Source: Microcebus murinus (lineage: Eukaryota; Chordata; Mammalia; Primates; Cheirogaleidae). From it: DNA of 64,000 nucleotides. Below the pieces are notes generated by a model that did not search any database, had not been told where the DNA came from, and was given only the letters and a program-made list of their open reading frames with translations. A program made the position numbers and the translations under genes. The stretch covers positions 17,774,501-17,838,500 of the forward strand of contig NC_134129.1 of NCBI RefSeq assembly GCF_040939455.1. The letters are read 5' to 3'. Of the stretch, positions 37,503 to 61,943 are shown piece by piece. The stretch's first letter is position 1. Each line of letters starts with the position of its first letter.

Positions 37503-38065
37503 CAGTGTTTTATGCTTGGAACAACTGGTTCCCAAAAATAAGACCTACCCATAAAATCAGCCCTAGCAGGATTTCTAAGCATTTGTGCAGTAGAAGCCCT
37601 ACCCCAAAAATCAGCCCTAGTGATGGGCGTGGCTATGAAAATCAGCCCTAGTGATGGGCGTGGCTATGAAAATCAGCCCTAGTGATGGGTGTGGCTATGA
37701 AAATCAGCCCTAGTGAGGGGCGTGGCTGCGCAGCACATCTGCACAACCCATGCGTGTCATCGCAGAGCGGGAAAGAACACGAGCAGCCCTTCTCATCTGC
37801 CCCGTGAGAGCTCTAGTGCTCCACAGGAGAGATCGGGGCCAGTGGTTCTAAAGGAAATAGAGTCGCAAGACATTCAGGATGGGATTCGGGGTTTGGAGAG
37901 TGAGGATGATGTTCCAGAAGAAGACGACTTCACTCTATTTGAATCAATGTAGGTGGTTGTACTGTCCTTAAAAAAAAAATAACACATCCCCTGAAAATAA
38001 GCCCTAGGATGTCTTCTTGAGGAGAAATAAATATAAGACCCTGTCTTATTTGCAGGGAAACACGG
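37503..38065 (+). mobile_element. Tc1/mariner-type MITE, copy 3 (4 minisatellite units)
   Basis: Right end GGGAAACACGG followed by TA (38066-38067). The left TIR looks split: TACAGTGTTT at 37501-37510, an extra stretch of about 18 bases, then 'ttcccaaaaataagac'. The body aligns with the other copies. It has four 31-bp units around 37610-37735. A plus-strand frame is open for about 80 codons (37713-37952), ending in DDVPEEDDFTLFESM and a stop. Confidence 0.8.
37610..37735. repeat. 31-bp minisatellite inside MITE copy 3 (4 units)
   Basis: Four units of 'gatgggcgtggctatgaaaa' plus 'tcagccctagt', with exact 31-bp spacing (37621 to 37652). The array ends where the unique 'gcgcagcacatctgcacaac' begins. 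Confidence 0.92.
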
Positions 38066-38415
38066 TAGCTGTATCAGTGGTATCTTTACATAGCAGCTCT
38101 GTTTGAATGTGCATGATGATTATGCAGCCTAAATGTTCTGGGCCCATGGAGGCTTTGGATCCAAATAAATTTGCATCAACAGCACATAATTCCTGTTCCT
38201 GTTCCACCTACACTCACAGGACCTCCAGCTTTCCTACTTCAAAAAGGCTCCTGAGAAACAGGGGAGGAGGTGGAGCAAGATGGCTGAATAGAACTCTCCG
38301 CGATCTTCCCCTGCCAGGAAGAGCAAACTGAACGACTACCCAGGCACGGAAGCACCTTCATAAGAACCAAAAATCAGGTGAGTGATCACCATGCCTGTTT
38401 TCAACATCCTATCAG

Positions 38416-38567
38416 GGCCGGGCGGGGTGGCTCACGCCTGTAATCCTAGCACTCTGGGAGGCTGAGGTGGGAGGATCGCTTGAGCTCAGGAGTTTGAGAC
38501 CAGCCTGAGCAAGAGCGAGATCCCATCTCTACTAAAAATAGAAAGAAATTAATTGGCCAACTAAAAA

Positions 38568-38615
<48 letters not shown>

Positions 38616-38807
38616 AGTATCCAGGCATGGTCGTGCATGCCTGTAGTCCCAGCTACTCGGGAAGCTGAGGCAGAAGGATCGCTTGAACCCAGGAGTTTGA
38701 GGTTGCTGTGAGCTAAGCTGATGCCACAGCACTCTAGCCTGGGCAACAGAGTGAGACTCTGCCTCAAAACCCCCCAAAACAAACAAACAAAAAAAACAAA
38801 ACCAAAA
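38416..38807 (+). repeat. Alu, full dimer, with internal (TA)n expansion
   Basis: Forward Alu inserted in the HAL1-like LINE, with TSD AACATCCTATCAG (38403-38415 and 38808-38820). The inter-arm A-rich linker has expanded into about 19 TA repeats at 38572-38610. Confidence 0.94.
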
Positions 38808-40610
38808 AACATCCTATCAGGGAAGGAGGCACTGAAGAGGGTAGGAAAGACAGTCTTGCATTATGTATCAACCTCTCCCCCAGCCCCTAGCAGGGCCACC
38901 CTAGCGCTAAGTGTGCAGAATCTGTGTGCTTGGGGGAGGCAGAGTGATAGTGAGACTGTGCATTGGAATTAAGGACCACCCTGTCACAGCAGAATAAAAC
39001 AGAGGGCAGAATTCTGCTAGGACCCATGGAGAGAGCATTAGACCAACCCTGGCCCGAGAGGAATGCTCCGCCCCAGTGACAAGACTCTGAGTTCTGGCTA
39101 GTTTCTCCACCAAAAATGGCTGGAGCCCTGGAATAAATTTGTAAGGCAATCAGGTCACAAAAACTGCAGTCCTTGGGCAAGTCCTGTGGCTGCTGTGGCC
39201 TGGGAACCCGTGGACTTGGAGTGCACGTGACCAAATGAGACAACAGCAGTGTTGGCCAAGTGCCACCCCTCCACCAACTCTAGTCTTCTACTGCTTGGGG
39301 AAAGGAAAGGGCAAGAGTAAGGGGACTTTGTCTTGCAATTTGGGCACCAGCTCAGCCACAGTAAAATCAAGAACCAAGCAGATTCCCGAAGACCCTGATT
39401 CCAGGCCTTAGTTCCTGGATGGCATTTCTAGACCCACTCTGGGCCAGAAGGAAACCTTCTGTCTTACAAGGAAGGATCCAGTCCTGGCAGGATTCCCAAT
39501 TGCTGACTAAAGAGCCCTTGGACCTTGAATAAACATCAGAGGTTACCAGGTAGCAGTCAACACAGGCCTTGGGTGACACTGAGCTGGCTTCAGGGGTGAC
39601 CTGGTGAAGGCCTGCCTGTGGTGGCCACAAGGGAGTGCTCATGTCACCCTTTCCTCAACTCCAGGCAGCCTAGCATGGAGAGTGAGACTCCTCTTTGGGA
39701 GAAGGTGAGAGAAGACAGTGAGAGACTTTGCCTGGCAATCCAAGGAATTGTCTCATATCTTACACAAGTCCACCAAGGCAGTACCACTGGGAGTATACAA
39801 GGGTTGCAGTGTTTCTGGGCTTGACCCCCTTGTGCTAATATGGCTACAGTGACTAAAGACTTAGATCACCACACTCAATTCCCTTTTAATCCCTGGAACG
39901 CCTTGGATGGATACAAACAAGCCCAGACTTTGAAGATTAGAATAAATACCTAACTCTTCAATGCCCAATATCAAGGAACATCTACAAGCATGAAGAACAT
40001 CCAGGAAAACATGACCTCACCAAATGAACTAAGTAAGGTACCAGTGACCAGTCCTGGAGTGATGAAATTTGTGACCTTTCAGACAGAGAATTCAAAATAG
40101 CTGTGCTGAGGAAGCTCAACAGACTTCAAGATAACACAGAGAAGAAATTCAGGAGCCTATCAGAGATACTTAACAAAGAGATAGGAATTAACAGAAAATC
40201 AAGCAGAAATTCTGGAGCTGAAAAATTTAAAATGAAAAGTGCATCAGAGTCTCTCAACAGCTGAATTGACCAAGCAGAAGAAAGAGTTAGTGAGCTTGAA
40301 GACAGGGTATATGAAAATACACAGCCAGAAGAGAAAAGAGAAAAAAGAATTAAAAAGCATGAAGTATGCCTACAAGATCTAGAGAATAGCCTCAAAAGGG
40401 CAAATCTAAGAGTTATGGACCTTAAAGAGTAGGTAGAAAGAGAGACTGAGGTAGAAAGTTTAGTCAAAGAAATAATAACAGAGACCTTTTCAAATCTAGA
40501 GAAAGATATTAGTATTCAGGTACAGGAAGGTCATAGATTTAACCCAAACAAGACTACCTTGAGCATTTAATAATCAAGCTCCCAAAGGTTACATATAAAG
40601 AAAAGGTCCT

Positions 40611-41021
<411 letters not shown>

Positions 41022-41551
41022 TTACAGGCCAGGAGAGAGTGGCATGATATATTCAAAGGAAATATCTGAAGGAAAGAAACCTTAATCCTAGAATATTATA
41101 TCCTGTAAAAATATGCTTCAAACATGAAGGAGAAATAAAGACTTTCCCAGATAAATAAAAGCTGAGGGATTTCACCAACACCAGACCTATCCTACAAGAA
41201 ATGCTAAAGGGAGTTCTTTAATCTGTAAGAAAAGAATGTTAATGAACAATTATTTCCTTTAAAGTTTGAAAACCACTCAAGATCCTTTTTGTCTGAATGC
41301 CTATAGAAATTCACAGCTGCTTATATCCATTTTGGAATTTTATTTTACTACTTTTTGCTGTTGGCAGTGTATATGGGGTCCCTATGGCTTTGTTTCATAC
41401 CTACATTGCCTGAATATCTCAATTCTGGAGTAAATCCAAATTTTTAAAAAGTTCCATACTTCTTGTACATTCTTAAAATTTAAAAAGTTTACAAAACACT
41501 GGCCAATGGAAATTAAGTGGATAGGCCACGTTTGTGTTCTGTTAAAAAATA

Positions 41552-41881
<330 letters not shown>

Positions 41882-42017
41882 TAATAATAATGGCTATGTA
41901 CGACTAGAAATAAGTGTTTTTATTAGCGTTAGAACAATGATAGAGTGAAACTTTTGATTATATATGTAAATATATAAAAATAGTCTTCCCACTACTAAGA
42001 CTTCTTTCTCCTCAGAT

Positions 42018-54575
<12,558 letters not shown>

Positions 54576-55015
54576 AAAGCTGGTCGTTAACAAGGACATG
54601 CCTCAGGATCCTTTAGATTATGTGACTAAACTGTCGTTTGGAAGAAGAGGAGGAAGACTCAGCCGGGAAATTTTTCCATAAGGAAGACGTGCTTTGGCGC
54701 AGGGCACAAGGCCCGTCCGCTCTTTGCGAGGCACTGTGATTGAAGAATGGTTGTATCTTGGGATTTTTCACGACGGATAACATGCAAGGATATAAACTGA
54801 TTAACGTGTCAGTGTCTGTATCTTCTGAATTTTTCACATATACTCCTTTTGTGTAATAATCTTTATAAAAGTGAACAAGTATCCTCACTTTCAGGATACT
54901 TGCATTGCTGAGGAGTGAAAAGTATTCAGAGTAACTGAGAATTATCATCTACATCATACTGGGCATACCATTTAAAAAAGTTAGAATGCAATAAAGTTAA
55001 GTTAATGATGAAACT
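54576..55015 (+). other. CNGA1: CNGA1 3' UTR
   Basis: Sequence between the stop codon and the first good polyadenylation site. It includes a purine-rich 'ggaagaagaggaggaagact' and no recognisable repeat. Its right end is inferred from the AATAAA at 54990. Confidence 0.65.
54990..54995 (+). terminator. CNGA1: CNGA1 polyadenylation signal AATAAA
   Basis: First canonical AATAAA downstream of the CNGA1 stop, 415 bases after it, followed within about 30 bases by GT-rich 'gtgaatgtgatttatttgat'. Longer 3' UTR forms are not excluded. Confidence 0.65.
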
Positions 55016-56020
55016 ACAGTGAATGTGATTTATTTGATAATTTAGAGAGTTTAGGATCTTGTCGAGCTTCAGGGCCGTTTTAAGGACATTAATCATTTTT
55101 GTAGTCTAGGATTCAGGAAGGGGGGTTGAGAGGAACACCTTACTGATAAAAGCAGGATAAATCAAACTTTACTATATGAATATATACATACACATAAATA
55201 TTAAAACACACAGCATTGGAAATTATAAAATGTTATAGAAATCTTGTATACTCAATTAAAAAATTTCTCTGATTACTAAGGCCTGACAGTAGTGGCTACT
55301 ATCTTACTCCTCTGCCCGGCCAGCAGTAAGGAAAAGGAATAAAAGTAATACTATTGCTGGGTGATGAACAAGAGAAATCGCCACGATGTTAGAAAAGGAG
55401 CCTCGAAAGTTCTGTGGACCAGCACGGACATCACTTGGGAGCTTCTCAGAAATGCATAATCCCAGTTTCTGCCCCAGACCCACTGCAACAGAATCTGTAT
55501 TTTTAGCAAGACCCCTAAATGCTAGAGATCCACATCGAAGCTTGAGAGTTATGTATCTAAGAGAACCAGAAGGGAGTTAGCGGGAAGATGGTTCTAGAAA
55601 AGAAAAGGGAACTATCTGACAAAAGGAGTGGCTGAGGAAAACACGCTAATCAATCACACAACACTCTACTGCTGTGTCCAGACATGGCTCAAAAAAATCC
55701 TTCTTAGCACAGGTCACTAGAGCGGATACAAGATTTCTATCCCTGCCTATGATGACACGACTGAATATGGCTTCTTGTTAATTTGACGTTTCAGATGTTT
55801 ACACGAACCTTGATCAGTGTATGCCAATGGTATAATTTATTCTACTCTGCCAACAGAATAGCCATTGGACTATACATTACGTCTCTGCAATCCTGTTTCC
55901 CTCCTTTATTTTGTCTATCCCTTCAATATCAGCCAGCAAGTGTTTCTTCTCTGTAGAAATGTCTAGTTTCCGAGTGGGTGAGTAGTTGTATGTAATATGT
56001 AACATAGTTTCTGAGACAAA

Positions 56021-56220
56021 TTTCTTCTTCTTCTTCTGCCTCCCTTTCCTTCTTCTTCTTCCTTCTTTCTTTCTTCTTCCTACTCCTCTTCTTTCTTCCT
56101 CCTCTTCTTTTCCTTCTTTCTCCTCCTCCTCCTTCTTTCTTCTTTCTCCTCCTCCTTCTTCTTCTCCTTCTTTCTTCTTTCTTCCTCCTCCTCCTCCTCC
56201 TTCTTCTTCTTTTTTTTTTT
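56021..56220. repeat. Polypyrimidine (TTC/TCC)n tract
   Basis: About 200 bp of T/C-rich triplet sequence with imperfect mirror symmetry. It probably grew from the poly-A tail of the adjacent reverse Alu. Confidence 0.93.
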
Positions 56221-56505
56221 TCATGACAGAATCTCACTCCGTCCCCCAGGCTAGAGTGCAGTGGCATGATCATAGCTCACTATATAGCCTTGCCCTCCTG
56301 GCCTCAAGTGATCCTCCTGCCTCAGCCTCCCAAATGGCTGAGACTACTGGCACATGCCAGTCCATCCAGCTAATTTCTGTATTTTTTGTAGAGATGGGGG
56401 TCTCACTATGTTGCTCCGTCTGGTCTTGAACTCCTAGCCTCAAGCAATCCTCCCGCCTCAGCCTCCCAAATACTGGGATTACAGGTGTGAGCCATCATAT
56501 GGGAC
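56221..56505 (-). repeat. Older Alu (AluJ-like dimer)
   Basis: Reverse Alu with 'gctagagtgcagtggcatga' and 'tcatagctcactatatagcc'. It lacks the strepsirrhine-type 'ttggccaattaatttctttc' insert-like stretch, so it predates the younger lemur copies. Confidence 0.88.
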
Positions 56506-56829
56506 CTTTTTCTTCTTTAGTGTTATTATTCCTTCTCTTTCCTCTGCATTTTGGTCTTTTTCTTGCTTGTTATCAAAACATCGAAGACATTGAAAAGAGG
56601 CTTGCTGGCTACGCACATCAGGCAGATATGGTGAGATAAGAGCCAGTGAGGGTTACACACCCGTCTCCACACCCAAGCACCATAAATTACAGCACCTGGG
56701 TGGGGATGAGCGACCTTGAGTCTTAATCCGTGTTAATGGACCTACAAGAGGGTTCTGGTCTAGGTCCAATTTCTTGCTGCACAGAAATCCAATTACCGAG
56801 ACAATGGGGTTTGCCAAGGAAGAAAGATA

Positions 56830-57434
56830 CTGTGTTTCTCCAAAAATAAGACGGTCTTATATTTATTTTTCCTCAGGAAGACACCCTACGGCTTATTTTC
56901 AGGGCATGTGTTATTTTTTTTTTAAGGACGGTACAACCCTCTCCATTGATTCCAATAGAGTGAAGTTGTCTTCTTCTGGAACATCATCATCACTCTCCAA
57001 ACCCCAAATTCCATCCTGAATGTCTTGCGACTCTATTTCCTTTAGAACCACTGGCCCCGATCTCTCCTGTGGAGCACTAGAGCTCTCACGGGGCAGATGA
57101 GAAGGGCTGCTCGTGTTCTTTCCCGCTCCGCGACGACACGCATGGGTTGTGCAGATGCGCTGCGCAGCCACGCCTGTCACTAGGGCTGATTTTCATAGCC
57201 ACGCCCACCACAAGGGCTGATTTTCATAGCCACGCCCATCACCAGGGCTGATTTTTCATAGCCACGCCCACCACTAGGGCTGATTTTCATAGCCACGCCC
57301 ACCACCAGGACTGATTTTCATAGCCACGCCCATCACTAGGGCTGATTTTCGGGGTAGGGCTTCTATTGTGCACATGCTTAGACATCCTGCTGGGGCTTAT
57401 TGTATGGGTAGGTCTTATTTTCCGGGAAACACGG
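56830..57434 (-). mobile_element. Tc1/mariner-type MITE, copy 4 (6 minisatellite units)
   Basis: Flanked by TA (56828-56829, 57435-57436); ends CTGTGTTTCTCCAAAAATAA and, on the other strand, CCGTGTTTCCCGGAAAATAA. Six 31-bp units lie at about 57165-57345. The sense (minus) frame is open for 89 codons (57180-56911), with SSSAPQERSGPVVLKE, the acidic DDDVPEEDN block and a basic VVPSLKKK end. Length 605 bp. Confidence 0.85.
57165..57345. repeat. 31-bp minisatellite inside MITE copy 4 (6 units)
   Basis: Six units carrying 'gccacgccc' or a close variant and 'agggctgattttcatagcc'; one unit has an extra T. Confidence 0.9.
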
Positions 57435-57832
57435 TAATTTGTTACAGATGACGTCACTTGGGAGACGGGGAACTGCCTGAAATCTGTCTCTGCGGCCCAC
57501 TGAGGGCAGGGGTCTTTTACAAGGGGTTTGGGAAGGTGGCTGGGTGCACTGGGGGGGTTGTGTTGAAAGCAACATGTGCAGGAAACCTAATTCAGACGTC
57601 ACAGGTCAGTGATGGACGGTGATTCTTGGCGTTGTTATCTTGCAAAGAGTCTGTGGTTTCTGGGAGACGACTCAAAAGGTAAAAGGGATGTGGTATTGTC
57701 GTAGCAGAAATAAAAAAAAAGAAAAAAGAAAAAGAAAAAAGGTAAAAGGGTTAGCTAAACAGAATGATTATAATGCACCGGTCATTGAGCCCTACTGGCC
57801 CAGGAATCCAAAGCATAGAAAAGCTATAAGGA

Positions 57833-57834
<2 letters not shown>

Positions 57835-57878
<44 letters not shown>
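57835..57878. repeat. (GT)n microsatellite
   Basis: About 22 GT dinucleotides; probably polymorphic. Confidence 0.97.
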
Positions 57879-58350
57879 TTTTGTGCTTGTTCATGGAGTC
57901 AATTACGTATGGGCGAGAGACATAGCCAAGGGTTCTGGTTGTGACATGGTGACCTGTGACCCAGAGCTTTACGAGTCTTGCCAATGCTTAGGTTGAACAA
58001 GTGGCGCCTTCTCGGTTGAAAGGCTTGGGGTAAGGCGGGTTTAGCAAATTCCTTTCTAGAGACTCCCCCAGGTAGAGGGCTCTCAGTGGCTAAGCTGGTG
58101 GAAAGGGTTCTAGTTTGGACACCTGGGAATTGTTCTTAAAAAGACAGGAAACGTGGGGCTCTGGGGAGACTCGGGACTTGGCTACATGTGGATGCCAAAG
58201 CAGGAGCCCACATTTTAACAACCCAGAGACCGGCCATATTCCCAGCTGATTCTAGATTCCAAACATATTAGAACTAGAACAGGCTTTGTGGGGTGAGGGG
58301 GCTCAAGGTGAATATCCATAATACCTTCAGCTGAGAGGAGATGAGGGAGA

Positions 58351-58434
58351 GAATTCTGGGACTCTGGGATGGCAGTTCAGCCAGGGAACATACACCGAAT
58401 CTTCTAATCTTGCCAATATGTCTCATGAGTGTTT
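58351..58434 (+). repeat. Dispersed 84-bp duplicate, left copy
   Basis: Aligns without gaps to 60361-60444 (offset exactly 2010 bp). I count 16 mismatches in 84 positions, about 81% identity. It contains 'gaattctgggactctgggat'. Source family unknown. Confidence 0.7.
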
Positions 58435-59481
58435 ACCCTACCCTTCCCCAACTCTCTTCTAATGTAATGTTCTCATAGGAAAATATGGCTTCAAAATTTT
58501 GCATACGTTTGAAAAATACCAACTTTCCCAACTTAAAATATGATGTGATTAATCTTCTTACCACTAGGTGGCAATGTTGGCCAACAATTATACCCTTCGA
58601 AGCCTGAGGCTATTGATATTTTTCCCTATAGAAATTACAAGCAGTAAAATCAGTGCTTTTTGAAAACAAAGAGCAATTTTTTTTTTCTGACATGGATATT
58701 TCCAGAAGGCTTTAGTATACCAAAATATATGCCAGTGTGGAGAAAAAAAAAAACCGATGAAATAAAATTTGAAATGTAAATTTAGTGGCTAAAGTAACAA
58801 GGCAAATTGAAGCATTTAAATATTTCTTAATTTCAGAAAATTCACCAAGGAAATAATAATAATCACATTACAAAAAGCTTTTTCCTAATGTGTAAGATAT
58901 ATATTACAGATAAGCAAAAAGAGGGAAATGAAGCAAACAGCATTTATATTCAAATTCAGTTTGCATTTTTACTTTAAAAAGTCACTTGCTTTGAAAACTA
59001 TTGATTTGTTTTAACAGTGTTGGAAGTAAGACCGGCCAGGACACTGTCAATTTAGGTAATATTCTTCCTTATGATTACCAAAATTATATTAATGGATTTC
59101 CAAGTTTATAGACTGCGCAATATAAAATAGCAAACAACAGGTGTATAGATTGAGAAGAAAAGGTTTGATATTCCATGTCCTAGTTTATCTCCAGGGTAAA
59201 GAAGGAAGAAAATGGGAAATTCCAGGAGAGGGAATGGAGAATGCAGAAAATGCAGAAAGACCCTAGAGATCGTCTGTTCCACCCCTCCTCATTTTACAAA
59301 TACAGAAACGATGGCCGGGTAACACTAAAAGTGGTTTAGGAACTTTGAGAGTGGGAATTTTTGCCATTCTCTGGAGAGTGATATGTCAATATAAGATAGA
59401 GCCAAAGTTGGGAATGATCTAAAACCCAGCAAATTCATTCTCAGGTGCAGTCACTAGAAAAAAAAAAAATCTGCTACATAT

Positions 59482-60152
59482 TGTGAACTAAAATAAAATT
59501 TTAAGGCTCAGCCCCTACCGGCTGACTGAATGGACCCCCTCATGGCCAAAGGAATATCCTAAAACTAAATTGCCTGCCAGGAGGAGGGAGGTCAGACATG
59601 CTTTATGCCCCCCTCCCTTCTTGGGGACATCTTTGTGACCCATTAACAGGCCTAAGGGTATGCAAGACAGACCTGCAGGTCCTCAATTTATACAACAAAT
59701 CTATGTCCCCTGGCTTATCTCTGATAACAGCTCCTTATGTTGAAACATTCCAAGCCTTTAGACAGAGCTTCATGTCTTTAACCAATGACATGCAAAAGAA
59801 TCTTTATTTTTTAATTTTTTATTTTATTTATTTATTTTTTTTCCACGCGGAGCTGTTAACTGGAACATAAAGCCAAAGAATCTTTAAGCCCACCTATAAC
59901 CTGTAAGCTCCCCCTTCGAGATGGCCCACCCTTTTGGGCCAAACCAACCTATGCCTCCCACGTATTGATTGATGACTTTACCTGTAACCCTTGTCTCCCT
60001 GAAATGTGTAAAACCAAACTGTAACCCAGCCACAGCGAGTCCACTTGCTCAAGGCTTCTTGGCAGTGGCTCCGGGTCATGGTCCTCAAATCTGGCTCAGA
60101 ATAAATCTCTTTAAAAATTATTTTACACAGTTTGGCTTTTTTTCCGTCCACA
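59482..60152 (+). mobile_element. Solo LTR of a class I endogenous retrovirus
   Basis: Begins TGTGAACTAAAA, ends CCGTCCACA, with 4-bp TSD ATAT (59478-59481 and 60153-60156). It contains 'aagctcccccttcgagatgg', 'tgtctccctgaaatgtgtaa' and a polyadenylation signal 'cagaataaatctctt' near 60099. TG...CA ends and 4-bp duplication fit ERV1 LTRs of the MER4 type (group from memory). A 68-bp insert lies at 59807-59874. No internal retroviral genes adjoin it. Confidence 0.8.
59807..59874 (-). mobile_element. Short retro-insert within the LTR
   Basis: A 68-bp insert flanked by a perfect 12-bp TSD AAAGAATCTTTA (59795-59806 and 59875-59886). On the minus strand it reads 'ggctttatgttccagttaac' and 'agctccgcgtgg' then an A/AAAT-rich tail resembling that of the L1 at 60554. 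Probably a heavily truncated L1 or an L1-mobilised RNA. Confidence 0.75.
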
Positions 60153-60360
60153 ATATGCACAAGAAGACATGTTTAATAGCATATATAACAGTAAAGACTT
60201 GGAAACGACCTAAATGTTTTATCACAAGGTGACTAGATAAATTGGAGTCTGACCCTACAATGGAATGCTGTACAATATTTGAATGGTGACAGATAATACG
60301 TAGTGTTCGGTTTGTGTCACGTACTGTCCTGAGTGCTTTCCGGATGTCAATAAAGGAAGA

Positions 60361-60444
60361 GAATTCTGGAACTCTGAGATGGCAGTTCGGTGAGGGGATA
60401 TACAGCCAATCTTGTAGTCTTGCCGAGGGGTCTGATGAGTGTTT
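60361..60444 (+). repeat. Dispersed 84-bp duplicate, right copy
   Basis: Partner of 58351-58434. It sits between the solo LTR and the young L1 insertion. Confidence 0.7.
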
Positions 60445-60553
60445 GAATGATCAGAGGCAGTGAGAGGTGAAGTCATTTGCCCAAGGCTTAGAGGAAGGAG
60501 GTGGTACAACCACTACTTGAACCGGACAGTATGACTTTAGTGTCTCTGCTCTT

Positions 60554-61165
60554 TTTTCTTTTTTCAGTCTATTTTATTTTTTATTTTATTTATTTATTTT
60601 AGCATATTATGGGGGCACAAATGTTAAGGTTACATATATTGCTCATGCCCCCCTCCCCCCTCGAGTCAGAGCTTCAAGCGTGTCCATCCCCCAAATGTTG
60701 CACATCTCACTCATTGTGGTTGTATATACCCGTCCCCTCCTTCCCCCTCCCACCTGCCCGACACCCGATAAATGTCATTCCTATGTGTCCACTTAGGTGT
60801 TGATCCGTTAGTACCAATTTGCTGGTGAGTACATGTGGTGCTTGTTTTTCCATTCTTGGGACACTTCACTTAGTAGAATGGGTTCCAGCTCTATCCAGGA
60901 AAATACAAGAGGTGCTAGATCACCATTGTTTCTTAAAGCTCCATGGTATACATGTACCACATTTTATTAATCCACTCATGAATTGATGGGCACTTGGGTT
61001 GTTTCCACAGCTTTGCAATTGTGAATTGTGCTGCTATAAACATTCGAGTGCAGGTGTCTTTTTCATAAAGTGACTTTTGATCTTTCGGGTAGATGCCCAG
61101 TAGTGGGATTGCTGGATCAAATGGTAGATCCACTTGTATCGCTTTGAGGTATCCCCATATTGCTG
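60554..61165 (-). mobile_element. L1 LINE, 5'-truncated 3' end (lineage-specific)
   Basis: Reverse insertion with TSD GTGTCTCTGCTCTT (60540-60553 and 61166-61179). On the minus strand it encodes the end of the ORF2 reverse transcriptase protein (DPAIPLLGIYPKD and then KLWKQPKCPSIHEWINKMWY, the conserved C-terminal region), followed by a 3' UTR with G-rich 'gaggggggaggggggcatga' and an AAAT-rich tail. Fresh TSD and few lesions suggest a recent insertion. Most of the element is missing, so it cannot move itself. Confidence 0.9.
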
Positions 61166-61600
61166 GTGTCTCTGCTCTTAACCCTTCCCCTTGTGCGGAC
61201 TTTTATACGCCCACACAATATCACCTGTACAAAACTTACAAACATAGCACAATATGAAGTAGTGTTTATGGATCTGTACATACGATGCACAACTTTGATC
61301 ACAGCCAGGGGAACAGGAGATGCCAGGAATCACAGAGTAGTGGCTACTTCTTTGGGGGTCACAGGACAAAGAGATGGGAAGGAGGGTGGGAAATGCACAG
61401 GACTTCAACTTCTGCACGTTTTATATCTTTCCAAGAAACCTGAAGCAAATGCGTCCAAACGTTAAGATATGACAAAGCGAGGTATGGATATGTATATACT
61501 GCTGTCTATAATATTTGGGATGTTTTGACCATTTCAAAAGAATTTAAAAGAGAGAAGAGTTTAGTATAAATTCACATAGCTAGTTTAGTGGCAGAACCTG

Positions 61601-61943
61601 ACTTTTTTTTTTTTTTTTTTTTTGAGACAGGATTTGGCTCTGTTGCCCAGGCTGGAAGGTACTGGTACAATCATAGCTCATTGCAACCTCTAACTCAGGG
61701 GTCCTCAAACGTTTTAAACAGGGGGCCAGTTCACTGCCCCTCAGACCGCTGGAGAGTTCACACTGTGGGCCTGGGACGAGGTGGCTGCTAAGCAGGACAG
61801 GCAGCGGTGGCAAAAACACCCTTAGTTTGAGGACGCCTGCTCTAACTCCTAGGCTCAAGCCGTCCTCCTGGCCTCAAGCGATCCTCCTGCCTTGGCCTCC
61901 CAAAGCGCTGGGATTACAGGCCTAAGCCACTGTGCCTCCAGCA
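61601..61943 (-). repeat. Old Alu monomer/dimer relic interrupted by a hAT MITE
   Basis: Reverse Alu-type sequence: poly-T, 'gagacaggatttggctctgt', then after the MITE 'cctcaagcgatcctcctgcc' and 'agcgctgggattacaggcct'. Arrangement suggests a FLAM/FRAM-type or early Alu. Confidence 0.75.
61696..61839. mobile_element. hAT-type MITE with 8-bp target duplication
   Basis: Ends CAGGGGTCCTCAAAC and, reversed, CAGGCGTCCTCAAAC: 14 of 15 bases match. Perfect 8-bp TSD CTCTAACT (61688-61695 and 61840-61847), diagnostic of the hAT superfamily. 144 bp, no coding capacity. Same family as 43273-43465. It interrupts an Alu-derived sequence, so it is younger than that. Confidence 0.93.

Noticed and set aside
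57619..57996. 125-codon frame across the (GT)n tract
   Set aside because: Depends on an A-rich run and the (GT)n repeat; low complexity.
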